In this document: piece by piece, positions 35,513-42,952 of the stretch | Layout of the letters: each line of letters begins with the position of its first letter | How positions within the stretch are numbered: the stretch's first letter is position 1 | Source: Veillonellales bacterium | GTDB taxonomy: Bacteria > Bacillota > Negativicutes > Veillonellales > Dialisteraceae | NCBI GenBank assembly: GCA_944390485.1 | Contig: CALXPQ010000002.1 | Coordinates: 124,001-188,000 of the forward strand | DNA length: 64,000 bases | Direction: 5' to 3' | Position numbers and translations under genes: made by a program | Notes under the pieces: generated by a model | The model's input: only the letters and a program-made list of their open reading frames with translations | Databases searched by the model: none | Told to the model about the DNA's origin: nothing

Positions 35513-35541
35513 TTGACAGCAGTAAACTTTAAGATGATAAA
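35513..35541 (+). promoter_or_regulatory. promoter of LysR regulator
   Basis: TTGACA (35513-35518), a 17-bp spacer and GATAAA (35536-35541). AAACTTTAAG in the spacer is also present upstream of the DUF362 gene at 37409-37419. Confidence 0.55.
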
Positions 35542-35579
35542 ATGTGATAACAACGTTCGTACAGAGGGAGGGAATGGTC

Positions 35580-36464
35580 ATGGAATTTCGCGTGCTTCAG
35601 TATTTCCTCACGGTGGCGCAGGAGGAGAGCATTTCCCGCGCGGCGGAGCGTCTCCATGTGACGCAGCCCACGCTGTCGCGGCAGATCGCGCAGCTGGAGG
35701 AGGAGCTCGGCGCGCCGCTTTTCGTCCGGGGGAAACGCACTACGCTCACGGAGGCGGGGATGATGCTCCGGCACAAGGCGGAGGAGGTGTCGTTCCTCAT
35801 GGACGCCATCAAGATGGATTTCCAGTCGCGGAAGGACATGTCCGGCGTGATCCGCATCGGGAGCGGCGTGTATTCGGGGAGCAACGGCGTGATGGCGAAT
35901 CTGCCGCCTTTCATGGAGAAGTATCCACGGGTGCGCTTCGAGATCTACACGGCGTCGGCGGATATCCTGAAGGAGCGGCTGGAGCACGGGATGCTGGATT
36001 TCGCCATCCTGCAGGAGCCGATTGACATCGGGAGCTACGATTATATCCGGCTCCATACGAAGGACCGGTGGGGCCTCATCACGTCGGTGCATTCGCCCTG
36101 GGCGGAGAAGGGAAGCATCACGAAGGAGGACATCGCCCGGATGCCCCGCTTCATGATCTCGAGCCGGATGTCGGTGCAGGGAGAGTTCCGCAACTGGTAC
36201 GGCGGAGACATCCCCGAAGCGGCGGCCACAGGCAATCTGGCGGACAATCTGCTGCCGCTCATCGAGGGAGGCATGGACGGGCTCATCTCGATCGAGGCGC
36301 CGGTGTCTCATTTCGACCCGAAGCGGTTCTGCTTCGTGCCGCTCTCGCCGGAGCTCACCACGACGACGGTGCTGGCGTGGAAGAAGCTGAACCCGGTCTT
36401 CGGGCCGGCGCGGGAGTATCTGAATTACGTGAAGACCATACGCGCCGCGTATAAAGACGAATAA
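35580..36464 (+). CDS. LysR family transcriptional regulator
   Basis: 294 residues. The N-terminal winged helix-turn-helix (MEFRVLQYFLTVAQEESISRAAERLHVTQPTLSRQI) is a textbook LysR domain. The inducer-binding domain (about 90-294) has the two-lobed fold with SGVIRIGSGVYSGSNGV. ATG 35580 has GGAGG at eight bases; ATG 35574 is too close to it. It lies upstream of redox genes on the same strand. Regulation of those genes is inferred from shared promoter motifs, not shown. Confidence 0.92.
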   Translation: MEFRVLQYFLTVAQEESISRAAERLHVTQPTLSRQIAQLEEELGAPLFVRGKRTTLTEAGMMLRHKAEEVSFLMDAIKMDFQSRKDMSGVIRIGSGVYSGSNGVMANLPPFMEKYPRVRFEIYTASADILKERLEHGMLDFAILQEPIDIGSYDYIRLHTKDRWGLITSVHSPWAEKGSITKEDIARMPRFMISSRMSVQGEFRNWYGGDIPEAAATGNLADNLLPLIEGGMDGLISIEAPVSHFDPKRFCFVPLSPELTTTTVLAWKKLNPVFGPAREYLNYVKTIRAAYKDE

Positions 36465-36474
36465 GAAACAGGCA

Positions 36475-36504
36475 TTGGATATATGAAGGCCGGCTTTTTA
36501 TACT
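36475..36504 (+). promoter_or_regulatory. possible promoter upstream of MerR-like gene
   Basis: TTGGAT (36475-36480), an 18-bp spacer and TATACT (36499-36504). A perfect inverted repeat starts inside the -10 box. Confidence 0.45.
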
Positions 36505-36532
36505 ACAGACAGAATCCACAACTGTCTGTAGT
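36502..36532. repeat. 11-bp inverted repeat before MerR-like gene
   Basis: ACTACAGACAG (36502-36512) and CTGTCTGTAGT (36522-36532), loop nine bases, followed by TTTATTTT. It could be the terminator of the LysR gene or an operator for the MerR-like protein. Confidence 0.75.
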
Positions 36533-36565
36533 TTTATTTTGGAGGGAGTGAGGACGATTTCCGGG

Positions 36566-36865
36566 ATGAATCGGGAAGAGATGATGCGGTGCTGCGGCCT
36601 CAGCGACGCAGAGCTCCGCGAGCTGGAAGAGGCGGGCGGCGTCCGCGCCGGCGACGAAGCGTATCAGGAGCGGATGGGGCTGGCGGCCGCGCTGCGGCAG
36701 TCCGGCTTCACCGCGGAAGAAATCCGCGCGTATTTCCGGAAGACGCGCCGCGAGGACCGGCAGGCGTTCCTGACGGGGAAACGCTGGCAGATCGTACAGG
36801 AGATCCACGAGCGGCAGCGCTGCCTCAGCCGCGTGGATTACCTGCTGTACCTGGAAGGGAGGTGA
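36566..36865 (+). CDS. small MerR-like DNA-binding protein
   Basis: 99 residues. A helical protein whose middle (LSDAELRELEEAGGVRAGDEAYQERMGLAAALRQSGFTAEEIRAYFR) looks like the second half of a MerR winged helix with the following dimerisation helix. The tail (RWQIVQEIHERQRCLSRVDYLLYLEGR) is the expected coiled coil. The first helix-turn-helix is short and no sensor cysteines are present. The start is uncertain: GTG 36548 overlaps the GGAGGG site; ATG 36566 is preferred. It is followed by an exported protein. Confidence 0.6.
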   Translation: MNREEMMRCCGLSDAELRELEEAGGVRAGDEAYQERMGLAAALRQSGFTAEEIRAYFRKTRREDRQAFLTGKRWQIVQEIHERQRCLSRVDYLLYLEGR

Positions 36866-36911
36866 AGGGGCGGCTCCGGCGCCATGGCGCGGCCGGGGTC
36901 TCCCCGCGGCG

Positions 36912-37370
36912 ATGAAATGGAAAAAGGCGGTGCTGGCGGCGGCCGGGCTGGGCCTGACGGCGGGAGCCGTTTTCTGCTCTACGGCGGGGCCGTGCGCGGT
37001 GTGCGCGGCGGGCAGCGGATGGAGCGGCGCAGGCTGGCGGATGACGGGCAGTGCGGGGACGGCGCGCGGGGCGGCGGAAGGCAATGCCGCCTCGGAGGCG
37101 CTGGCGGCGCAGCTCCCCATGACGATGACGTTCCAGCGGGAGGACGGGCTCTTCGTGAGCCGGTCGGCGGTGGCGCCGCTCCCGGCGGAAGCGCCGGCCG
37201 ATGCGTACCGGCGGGGCGATTTCCTGTACCTGCCGGAGAGCGGCCGCCTCGCGGTGGTGATCCGTCCGGAGGCGGCGCCCGCGGGCAGCGTGCGGCTCGG
37301 CCGGATGCAGGAGGGCCGCTGGCTGGAAGGGCCGGGCGGCTCCGCGGTGGAGCTGTCGCTCGTGCAGTAA
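36912..37370 (+). CDS. exported protein, probable cyclophilin-like fold
   Basis: 152 residues. Signal peptide MKWKKAVLAAAGLGLTAGAVFCS, cleavage near residue 32 (VCA-AG). A Gly/Ala-rich spacer follows and then a small beta-domain (about 65-152). The pattern there (YRRGDFLYLPESGRLAVVIRPE) resembles the cyclophilin-like DUF3830/cyclophilin_like family, in which Gly-Asp-x-x-Tyr/Phe-x-Pro marks the strand. Function of that family is unknown. It sits between the MerR-like gene and a DUF362 gene. No strong ribosome site was seen. Confidence 0.55.
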   Translation: MKWKKAVLAAAGLGLTAGAVFCSTAGPCAVCAAGSGWSGAGWRMTGSAGTARGAAEGNAASEALAAQLPMTMTFQREDGLFVSRSAVAPLPAEAPADAYRRGDFLYLPESGRLAVVIRPEAAPAGSVRLGRMQEGRWLEGPGGSAVELSLVQ

Positions 37371-37397
37371 AAATTGAGCGGAGACCCGGCGGGCCTC

Positions 37398-37428
37398 TTG
37401 AATTCGAGCAAACTTTAAGGCATATAAT
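37398..37428 (+). promoter_or_regulatory. promoter with TTCGAGCA motif, DUF362 gene
   Basis: TTGAAT (37398-37403), a 19-bp spacer and TATAAT (37423-37428). TTGAATTCGAGCAAACTTTAA resembles the promoter region at 39597-39614, so both may share a regulator. Confidence 0.55.
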
Positions 37429-37472
37429 AAGACAGCATATGAAAACAGGTTGTGGATGAAGGAGGAATCTCT

Positions 37473-38420
37473 ATGGAACAATTTCCGCAGGCTCCGGTCG
37501 TAGGCTGCCGCCGCGTAGGCGCAGGCGACGGAGAAGGCTCTCATGCCAAGGTGTATTTCACGAAGCACATCGACGCGGAGCACCTGATCAAACTGTATCA
37601 GCTCATCAATGAAAGCATTTACGGCAAGGTGGCGATCAAGCTGCACACGGGCGAACAGCACGGCCCGAACATCCTGCCCCGCGACATGGTGCAGGCGTTC
37701 CAGGCGCAGGTGCCGAACAGCAATATCGTCGAGACGAACACGCTGTATCAGGGCGACCGCTACACCACGGAGCTGCATCGGAAGACGCTCGAAGTGAACG
37801 GCTGGACCTTCTGCCCGGTGGACATCATGGACGAGGAAGGTACGGTGAAGCTCCCCGTCCGCGACGGCAAGCATTTCAAGGAAGTCTCCATGGGCGGCCA
37901 CATCGTGAATTATGATTCCATGATCGTGCTGACCCACTTCAAGGGCCACGCTATGGGCGGCTTTGGCGGCTCCATGAAGAACATCGCCATCGGCTGCGCG
38001 GACGGCCGCGAAGGCAAGGCGCAGGTGCACGGCGTGGATGTGGATCATCAGCCGGAAGACTGGAACGCATGGCCGGGCAAGGAGATGCTCATGGAACACA
38101 TGGCGGAATCCGCGAAAGCCACGATCGACTTCTTCGGCAAGCACATCGTCTTCATCAACGTGATGCGCCGCATGTCCGTCGACTGCGACTGCGCGGGCCT
38201 CGCTGCGGCGGAGCCGACCATCCCGGATATCGGCATCGCCGCGTCCACGGATATCCTCGCGGTCGATCAGGCCTGCGTGGACATGGTCTACAATCAGGAA
38301 AGCAATCATGACCTGGTGGAACGCATGGAGAGCCGCCACGGCCTCCATCAGCTCACGGCCATGCACGACCTGAAGATGGGCAACGACAAGTACGAGCTCA
38401 TTTGCATCGACGACGACTGA
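37473..38420 (+). CDS. DUF362 domain protein, cytoplasmic
   Basis: 315 residues with no signal peptide or membrane segment. It belongs to the DUF362 family, with the segments KVAIKLHTGEQHGPN, VNYDSMIVLTHFKGHAMGGFGG and RRMSVDCDCAG. HFKGH and CDC look like metal or cluster ligands; no biochemical activity is established for the family. Two exported paralogues lie at 42953-43972 and 44035-45048. GGAGG precedes ATG 37473. It is monocistronic, with its own promoter and terminator. Confidence 0.88.
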   Translation: MEQFPQAPVVGCRRVGAGDGEGSHAKVYFTKHIDAEHLIKLYQLINESIYGKVAIKLHTGEQHGPNILPRDMVQAFQAQVPNSNIVETNTLYQGDRYTTELHRKTLEVNGWTFCPVDIMDEEGTVKLPVRDGKHFKEVSMGGHIVNYDSMIVLTHFKGHAMGGFGGSMKNIAIGCADGREGKAQVHGVDVDHQPEDWNAWPGKEMLMEHMAESAKATIDFFGKHIVFINVMRRMSVDCDCAGLAAAEPTIPDIGIAASTDILAVDQACVDMVYNQESNHDLVERMESRHGLHQLTAMHDLKMGNDKYELICIDDD

Positions 38421-38432
38421 TCGGAAACGGGA

Positions 38433-38458
38433 AAGGGTGCCTCCAGGCATCCTTTTTT
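38433..38458 (+). terminator. terminator after DUF362 gene
   Basis: GGGTGCCT and AGGCATCC pair with one G-U and are followed by TTTTTT. Confidence 0.8.
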
Positions 38459-38509
38459 CGTGCGCACAAAAAGACGTCCTGCGGGCGCCCCGGGTCGGAA
38501 TTACTGACG

Positions 38510-38546
38510 AATTCGACGTTGAATTTTACAGCAGATTTTTTATGAT
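38510..38546 (+). promoter_or_regulatory. promoter and palindrome of antitoxin gene
   Basis: TTGAAT (38519-38524), a 16-bp spacer and TATGAT (38541-38546). A near-perfect palindrome AATTCGACGTTGAATT (38510-38525) overlaps the -35 box and is a plausible autoregulatory site for the antitoxin. Confidence 0.55.
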
Positions 38547-38566
38547 GAGAGCAGGAGGTGAGAGCC

Positions 38567-38833
38567 ATGCCGAAAATCAGACCGATTTCCGATCTCCGGA
38601 ATTACAGTGAAGTGCTGCGGGACGTCGCCGCAGGTGAGCCGGTGTTTCTGACGAAGAACGGCCGGGGGCGGTTTGTCATCATGGATATGGCGGATTATGA
38701 AAACATCCGTGAGCGGCTGAAACTCATGGAAGCGCTGTCTGCAGGGGAACGGTCCATCGCGGAGGAAGGGCTGATTCCGGCGGGAGAGGTGCGGACCTGT
38801 GTCCGGAACCGGGTGCATGCGGATGAAGGCTGA
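38567..38833 (+). CDS. Phd/YefM family antitoxin
   Basis: 88 residues. It has the family N-terminus IRPISDLRNYSEVLRDV, then GEPVFLTKNGRGRFVIMDMADYENI, the DNA-binding dimer fold of Phd/YefM. The C-terminal helix would wrap a RelE/ParE-type toxin. ATG 38567 has GGAGG upstream. The last 11 bp overlap the start of a truncated toxin frame, the usual layout of such pairs. Confidence 0.9.
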   Translation: MPKIRPISDLRNYSEVLRDVAAGEPVFLTKNGRGRFVIMDMADYENIRERLKLMEALSAGERSIAEEGLIPAGEVRTCVRNRVHADEG

Positions 38834-38942
38834 AGTTTTTTACTCCGCAGCGGCCCGGCAGGATTATGCCCGGCTGTTTCCTTTCTGCCGGGCCGGCGCA
38901 GGGCGAATGAGTTTCATGCACACAAAAAGGACGCCTTTTTGA
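38823..38942 (+). pseudogene. truncated RelE/ParE-type toxin
   Basis: The 39-codon frame begins MKAEVFYSAAARQDYARLF, which matches the start of RelE/ParE toxins (strand 1 and helix 1). It then loses similarity and stops inside the terminator shared with the next gene. Full toxins are 85-100 residues and carry catalytic residues in the missing part. It overlaps the antitoxin by 11 bp. Confidence 0.7.
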
Positions 38943-38955
38943 GGGGCGTCCTTTT
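38924..38955. terminator. bidirectional terminator
   Basis: GGACGCC (38929-38935) and GGCGTCC (38945-38951) with A-run before and TTTT after. It separates the toxin remnant from the convergent flavin reductase gene. Confidence 0.85.
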
Positions 38956-38964
38956 CGCATGGCT

Positions 38965-39534
38965 TTATTTCCCGAATTTCTGACCGATGTCCCAGGCGCC
39001 GCCGAGGGTCTCGCCGGTGCGGCAGTAGGTGCGGCCGGAGGTCTCGAAGATCGCGCCGTCCACTTTGGCCGAGTCGATCTCGCCGTCCGCGCCGACGACG
39101 CGCTCGTCCGCGAGGGTATTCACGATCTGGCCGATGACGCGGAAGCCCGCGATGCCGTGCTGGAGTTCGAGCACTTTGCATTCGAGGGTGACCGGGAATT
39201 CTTCGAAGACCGGCGCGTCCACATGCTCGCTCTTCACGGCGTGGAGGCCGCAGCGGGCGGTCTTGTCCGGGACGGTCTTCCCGGAGACGGTGCCCACGTA
39301 GTCCGCTTCGGCGATGTGCGCGCAGTCCGCTACGGCGAGGGTGAAGGCCATGCGCTTCGCCACGTTCGACGAGGTGAGGTGCGCTTCTTCCAGATTGAGA
39401 GCGACTTTGTCGTAGTCGCACAGGCCGCCCCAGGCCATGGTCATGGCGTCCGGCGTGCCGTCGTCATTGTACGTGCCGATGACGAGGACCGGCATCGGAT
39501 AGAGATACGCTTTGACTCCCAGAGATTGTTTCAT
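38965..39534 (-). CDS. flavin reductase / flavoredoxin-like FMN-binding protein
   Basis: 189 residues, split-barrel FMN-binding fold: PMPVLVIGTYNDDGTPDAMTMAW near the start is the flavin-binding strand and loop, and LNLEEAHLTSSNVAK follows. Such proteins reduce flavins or carry electrons in anaerobes (flavoredoxin). It is divergent from the RibD-like gene, with the shared intergenic region holding the TTCGAGCA motif. TATAAT on the minus strand near 39574-39579 may be its -10 box. GGAGG lies before the start. Confidence 0.88.
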   Translation of the reverse strand: MKQSLGVKAYLYPMPVLVIGTYNDDGTPDAMTMAWGGLCDYDKVALNLEEAHLTSSNVAKRMAFTLAVADCAHIAEADYVGTVSGKTVPDKTARCGLHAVKSEHVDAPVFEEFPVTLECKVLELQHGIAGFRVIGQIVNTLADERVVGADGEIDSAKVDGAIFETSGRTYCRTGETLGGAWDIGQKFGK

Positions 39535-39596
39535 GACAGTGCCTCCTTTGTGTGTAGTCCTGATTTCATTATAGCACGGGGCGTGCCGGAAGCGCC

Positions 39597-39627
39597 TTGA
39601 CTTCGAGCACGCTTGAATCTTTACAAT
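39597..39627 (+). promoter_or_regulatory. promoter with TTCGAGCA inverted repeat, RibD-like gene
   Basis: TTGACT (39597-39602), a 19-bp spacer and TACAAT (39622-39627). TTCGAGC-AC-GCTTGAA (39602-39617) is an imperfect palindrome of LysR-type size, with the same spacing as the promoter at 37398. Confidence 0.55.
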
Positions 39628-39650
39628 ACAGATAAAAGGGAGGAATTGGC

Positions 39651-40373
39651 ATGGAAAGACCGTATGTTTTCTGCCATATGCTGGTATCGCTCGACGGGAA
39701 GATCATGGGGCGGTACATGGAGACGCCCGAGTGCGCGGCCGCGGGGGAGGCCTTCGACCGCATCGCCTTCGGGGACGCGCCGTACTACCGTCATCAGGGG
39801 TGGATCTCCGGGCGGGTGACCACGGACGATAATTTCACGCTCTACCGGAAGCCCGCGCTGGAGGAAGGGGCCTCTGCGCCGGAAGGAGATTTCCTTGCGG
39901 AGGGCGCGGGCGCGCCGTGGTACATCTCGATCGACCCGTCGGGCCGGCTGGGCTGGATGGAACCCTTCGTGGACTACGGCGGGCTTCATGCGTCGGTGCT
40001 GGAGGTGCTCACGGAGCGCGCGCCCATGGCGTACCGCGCGTTCCTCCGGAAACTCGGCATCTCTTACGTCATTGCCGGGAAGGATCATCTCGACGCGCCG
40101 CTCCTGCTGAAGAAGCTCGCGAAGGAGCTCCGCCTGGAGACGGTCATGCTCGGCGGGGGCGGCGTGGTGAACTGGTCGTTCCTCCGGCAGGGACTGTGCG
40201 ATGAGGTGAGCCTCGTGGTCGCGCCTGCGGCGGACGGCAGCCGGGAGACGCCTTCGGTCTTCGACGTGAAGGAGGGGCTCTCCGACGACACGCCGGTGAC
40301 CTTCGAGCTGCTGGAAGCGAAGCCCATGGAGGGCGGCGCGGTGTGGCTCCGGTACCGGGTGAAACATGCGTGA
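39651..40373 (+). CDS. RibD C-terminal domain / dihydrofolate reductase-like protein
   Basis: 240 residues. The DHFR-like fold of the RibD reductase domain is recognised by HMLVSLDGKIMG at the N-terminus (SLDG-K pattern), by ITAGKDHLD-like and LETVMLGGGGVVNWSFLRQGLCDEVSLVVAP (the NADPH-binding and core strands). Stand-alone copies of this domain reduce pterins, riboflavin intermediates or unknown substrates. The start at 39651 has GGGAGG. It precedes the metallophosphoesterase gene, which has a weak promoter of its own. Confidence 0.88.
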   Translation: MERPYVFCHMLVSLDGKIMGRYMETPECAAAGEAFDRIAFGDAPYYRHQGWISGRVTTDDNFTLYRKPALEEGASAPEGDFLAEGAGAPWYISIDPSGRLGWMEPFVDYGGLHASVLEVLTERAPMAYRAFLRKLGISYVIAGKDHLDAPLLLKKLAKELRLETVMLGGGGVVNWSFLRQGLCDEVSLVVAPAADGSRETPSVFDVKEGLSDDTPVTFELLEAKPMEGGAVWLRYRVKHA

Positions 40374-40404
40374 CGCGCATGATCGGGCATGTGAGACAGG
40401 TATT

Positions 40405-40432
40405 TTTACCGGCGCGGCACGGATTATATAAT
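40405..40432 (+). promoter_or_regulatory. possible promoter of metallophosphoesterase operon
   Basis: TTTACC (40405-40410), a 16-bp spacer and TATAAT (40427-40432). It may start a unit running to 45968. Confidence 0.45.
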
Positions 40433-40471
40433 GAGAATAAAGAATCCATTTCATCTGTACGGGAGGGATCT

Positions 40472-41722
40472 ATGAAAACGAATGTCCGCACCTGGGCCAT
40501 GCCGCTTCCGGGCTTCGCGCTGGCGGGCCGCGCGCTCATGACGGCGCTCCTCGCGGGGACGTACTGGCTGGATATCCAGACCTATCTCAGCTCGGCGACG
40601 CCGCCCCGGATGCTCCTCGTCCTGACGGCGCTCCTCGTGCCGGTGTCCGCGTATTTCTTCGTGCTCGTGCGGCGCTTCTGGGGCTTCGTGCTGGCGAAGC
40701 GGAGCGGGAAGGCGCAGGAATCGGCGGCGCTCATCACGGCGACGGCGGTGCTCGTGCCGTCCATGCAGGTCTTCGGCACGCCCATCCTGCTGGTGCTCCA
40801 CGTGGTCGTCCTCGGGCTCCTCATGGAGCTCCTGTACGCCGCGACGGCGCGCATCGGCCATGTGCGGGCGAAGTGGTGGCGCGCGCTCTACCTGTCGAGC
40901 ATCGTGCCGCTGGCGGGGGTGCTGCTCCTCGCGGGCTACGGCTCGGTGAATATCCGCCGGCCGGTCCTGACGGAGTACACCCTCACCACGGACAAGCCGC
41001 TCCCGCCGGGCGGGTACACCATCGCGCTCATCACGGACCTGCATTACGGGAACGCCCTCACTGCGGAGGACCTCGAAGCGGACGTGCGGGCCGTCTCGGC
41101 AGCCCGTCCCGATCTGGTGCTCCTCGGCGGAGACATCGTGGACGAGCGGACCACCATGCACGGGATGAAGGAAGCGTTTGCGCTCCTGTCGGAGATCCCT
41201 TCTCGGGACGGCACGTACTACGTGTACGGCAATCACGACAAGGCGCTCTACACGGCAGAGCCGGCCTTCACGCCGAAAGACCTGGCGGAAGACATCACCG
41301 CCGCGGGCATCACCATCCTCGAAGACCGGTCGGCGGTGCTCCCGTCCGGCCTCACCCTCACGGGGCGGCAGGACCGGTCCGACCCGATGCGCACGGGCGT
41401 CCCGCGGGCTTCCTCCGCCGCGCTCATGGAGGGGCTAGACCCGGGGGCGTACCACATCCTGCTGGACCATCAGCCGCGGTACTTTGAAGAGAACGCCGCC
41501 GCCGGGTACGACCTCATGCTCTCCGGGCACACCCACTCCGGCCAGATCTGGCCCATGGGGCTCATCGTGGCGGCGCTGGACAAGGGGACCATCCTCTACG
41601 GGCACGAAGTGCGGGACGGCATGGACGTCATCGTGAGCTCCGGCCTCGTGGGCTGGGGCTACCCCCTCCGCACGGAAGGGCACAGCGAATATGTCCTCGT
41701 CCATCTGAAGAACGGGGATTGA
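40472..41722 (+). CDS. membrane metallophosphoesterase
   Basis: 416 residues. About four to five membrane helices lie in the first 160 residues. An extracytoplasmic or cytoplasmic-face calcineurin-like phosphoesterase domain follows with its full ligand set: TDLHYGN (DxH), LLGGDIVDE (GD), YGNHDK (GNHD) and the SGHTHSGQ block. Related YaeI/YkuE-type enzymes hydrolyse lipid-linked or other phosphoesters with two metal ions. The substrate here is unknown. GGGAGGG precedes ATG 40472. The flavodoxin gene follows at 24 bp. Confidence 0.87.
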   Translation: MKTNVRTWAMPLPGFALAGRALMTALLAGTYWLDIQTYLSSATPPRMLLVLTALLVPVSAYFFVLVRRFWGFVLAKRSGKAQESAALITATAVLVPSMQVFGTPILLVLHVVVLGLLMELLYAATARIGHVRAKWWRALYLSSIVPLAGVLLLAGYGSVNIRRPVLTEYTLTTDKPLPPGGYTIALITDLHYGNALTAEDLEADVRAVSAARPDLVLLGGDIVDERTTMHGMKEAFALLSEIPSRDGTYYVYGNHDKALYTAEPAFTPKDLAEDITAAGITILEDRSAVLPSGLTLTGRQDRSDPMRTGVPRASSAALMEGLDPGAYHILLDHQPRYFEENAAAGYDLMLSGHTHSGQIWPMGLIVAALDKGTILYGHEVRDGMDVIVSSGLVGWGYPLRTEGHSEYVLVHLKNGD

Positions 41723-41746
41723 AAACGAAAGAAGGCAGAACGGATC

Positions 41747-42253
41747 ATGGCGAAGAAGATGCTCATCCTGTATTACTCCTGGTCAAACGGAAATACGGAG
41801 GCCATTGCCGAAGCGCTCCGGAAGGAGACCGGCGCGGACATCGAGCGCATCCAGACGGCGCAGCCGTACGAAGGCTCGTATGAAGAGGTCGTGGCCGAGG
41901 GGAAGCGCCAGACCGAGCATGGAGAGAAGCCGGCCCTCGCGCCTCTCGCGCACCGGCCGGAAGATTATGACGTGATCGCCGTGGGCACGCCCACGTGGTG
42001 GTACACCATGGCGCCGGCGGTGCTGACGCTCCTCTCGGAGCACGACTGGAGCGGGAAGACGGTCATCCCCTTCCAGACGCACGCGGGCTGGCCGGGCCAT
42101 GCGCTGAAAGACATGGAGCGCGCGGCGCAGGGCGCGCAGATCGCCTGCTCCATGCAGGTGCAGTTCGATGCGGAAGGCGGCGCGCAGCAGGTGACCGCGG
42201 AAGCGGACGTGGCCGCATGGGCCGCGAAAGCCGCCGCGCTGCGGAGTGAGTAA
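41747..42253 (+). CDS. flavodoxin, cytoplasmic
   Basis: 168 residues, single flavodoxin fold without signal peptide. The FMN phosphate loop is YYSWSNGNTEAIAEAL (residues 8-23). A conserved GTPTWWYTMAPAV block and PFQTHAGWPGH follow, as in the flavodoxin_4 group. It carries electrons one or two at a time. It is a close paralogue of the lipoprotein next door (about 60% identical by eye in the core). AAGAAGG lies upstream. Part of a likely operon. Confidence 0.9.
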   Translation: MAKKMLILYYSWSNGNTEAIAEALRKETGADIERIQTAQPYEGSYEEVVAEGKRQTEHGEKPALAPLAHRPEDYDVIAVGTPTWWYTMAPAVLTLLSEHDWSGKTVIPFQTHAGWPGHALKDMERAAQGAQIACSMQVQFDAEGGAQQVTAEADVAAWAAKAAALRSE

Positions 42254-42269
42254 GGAAAGGAGAACGGGG

Positions 42270-42911
42270 ATGAAAAAAACCGTATGGATGGCGGCCGCTG
42301 CGGGGGCACTGCTCGTCTTCTTCGCCGGAGGCTGCGGCTCGGCCGCCCCGGCGGGGGAGAGCGCTCCCGCGCAGGAAGCGCCGAAAGCAGCCGCTGAGGC
42401 CGCGGCGCCGAAACAGGCCGGCCCGAAGAAAATACTCATCCTGTATTATTCCCTCGCCGGCGGCAACACGAAGAGCATCGCGGATCAGCTGCAGCAGGCG
42501 ACCGGCGCGGACATCGAGCGCATCGAGCCGCAGACGCCCTACAGCGGCAGCTACGACGACATCGTCGCGCAGGGGAAGCGGGAGGTGGACGAAGGCTACC
42601 GGCCCGCCCTGAAAGACCTCGCGCATCAGCCGGAAGACTACGACATCATCGCCGTGGGCACGCCCACGTGGTGGTACACCATGGCACCGCCGGTGCTGAC
42701 GCTCCTCTCGGAGCATGACTGGAGCGGGAAGACCATCATCCCCTTCCAGACGCACGCGGGCTGGCCGGGGCACACACTGGAAGACATGCAGGCCGCCGCG
42801 CCGGGCGCGGAGTTCCGCTATCCCCTGCAGGTGCAGTTCGACCACCAGACGCTCGCCTCGCCGCAGGCGGATATCGACAGCTGGCTGGCGGACGTGAAGA
42901 CCATCCTGTGA
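42270..42911 (+). CDS. flavodoxin lipoprotein, exported
   Basis: 213 residues. A lipoprotein signal peptide (MKKTVWMAAAAGALLVFFAGGC) sets Cys22 as the lipidated residue. An Ala/Pro/Glu linker (about 23-60) leads to a complete flavodoxin domain: YYSLAGGNTKSIADQL, GTPTWWYTMAPPVL and PFQTHAGWPGHTLEDM. Flavodoxins are usually cytoplasmic, so an exported, membrane-anchored one is unusual and suggests electron transfer outside the inner membrane. AAAGGAG precedes ATG 42270. DUF362 lipoproteins follow. Confidence 0.88.
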   Translation: MKKTVWMAAAAGALLVFFAGGCGSAAPAGESAPAQEAPKAAAEAAAPKQAGPKKILILYYSLAGGNTKSIADQLQQATGADIERIEPQTPYSGSYDDIVAQGKREVDEGYRPALKDLAHQPEDYDIIAVGTPTWWYTMAPPVLTLLSEHDWSGKTIIPFQTHAGWPGHTLEDMQAAAPGAEFRYPLQVQFDHQTLASPQADIDSWLADVKTIL

Positions 42912-42952
42912 TGGCCGCCCGGCGGGAAACCCGCCGTACAGAAGGAGGAACC

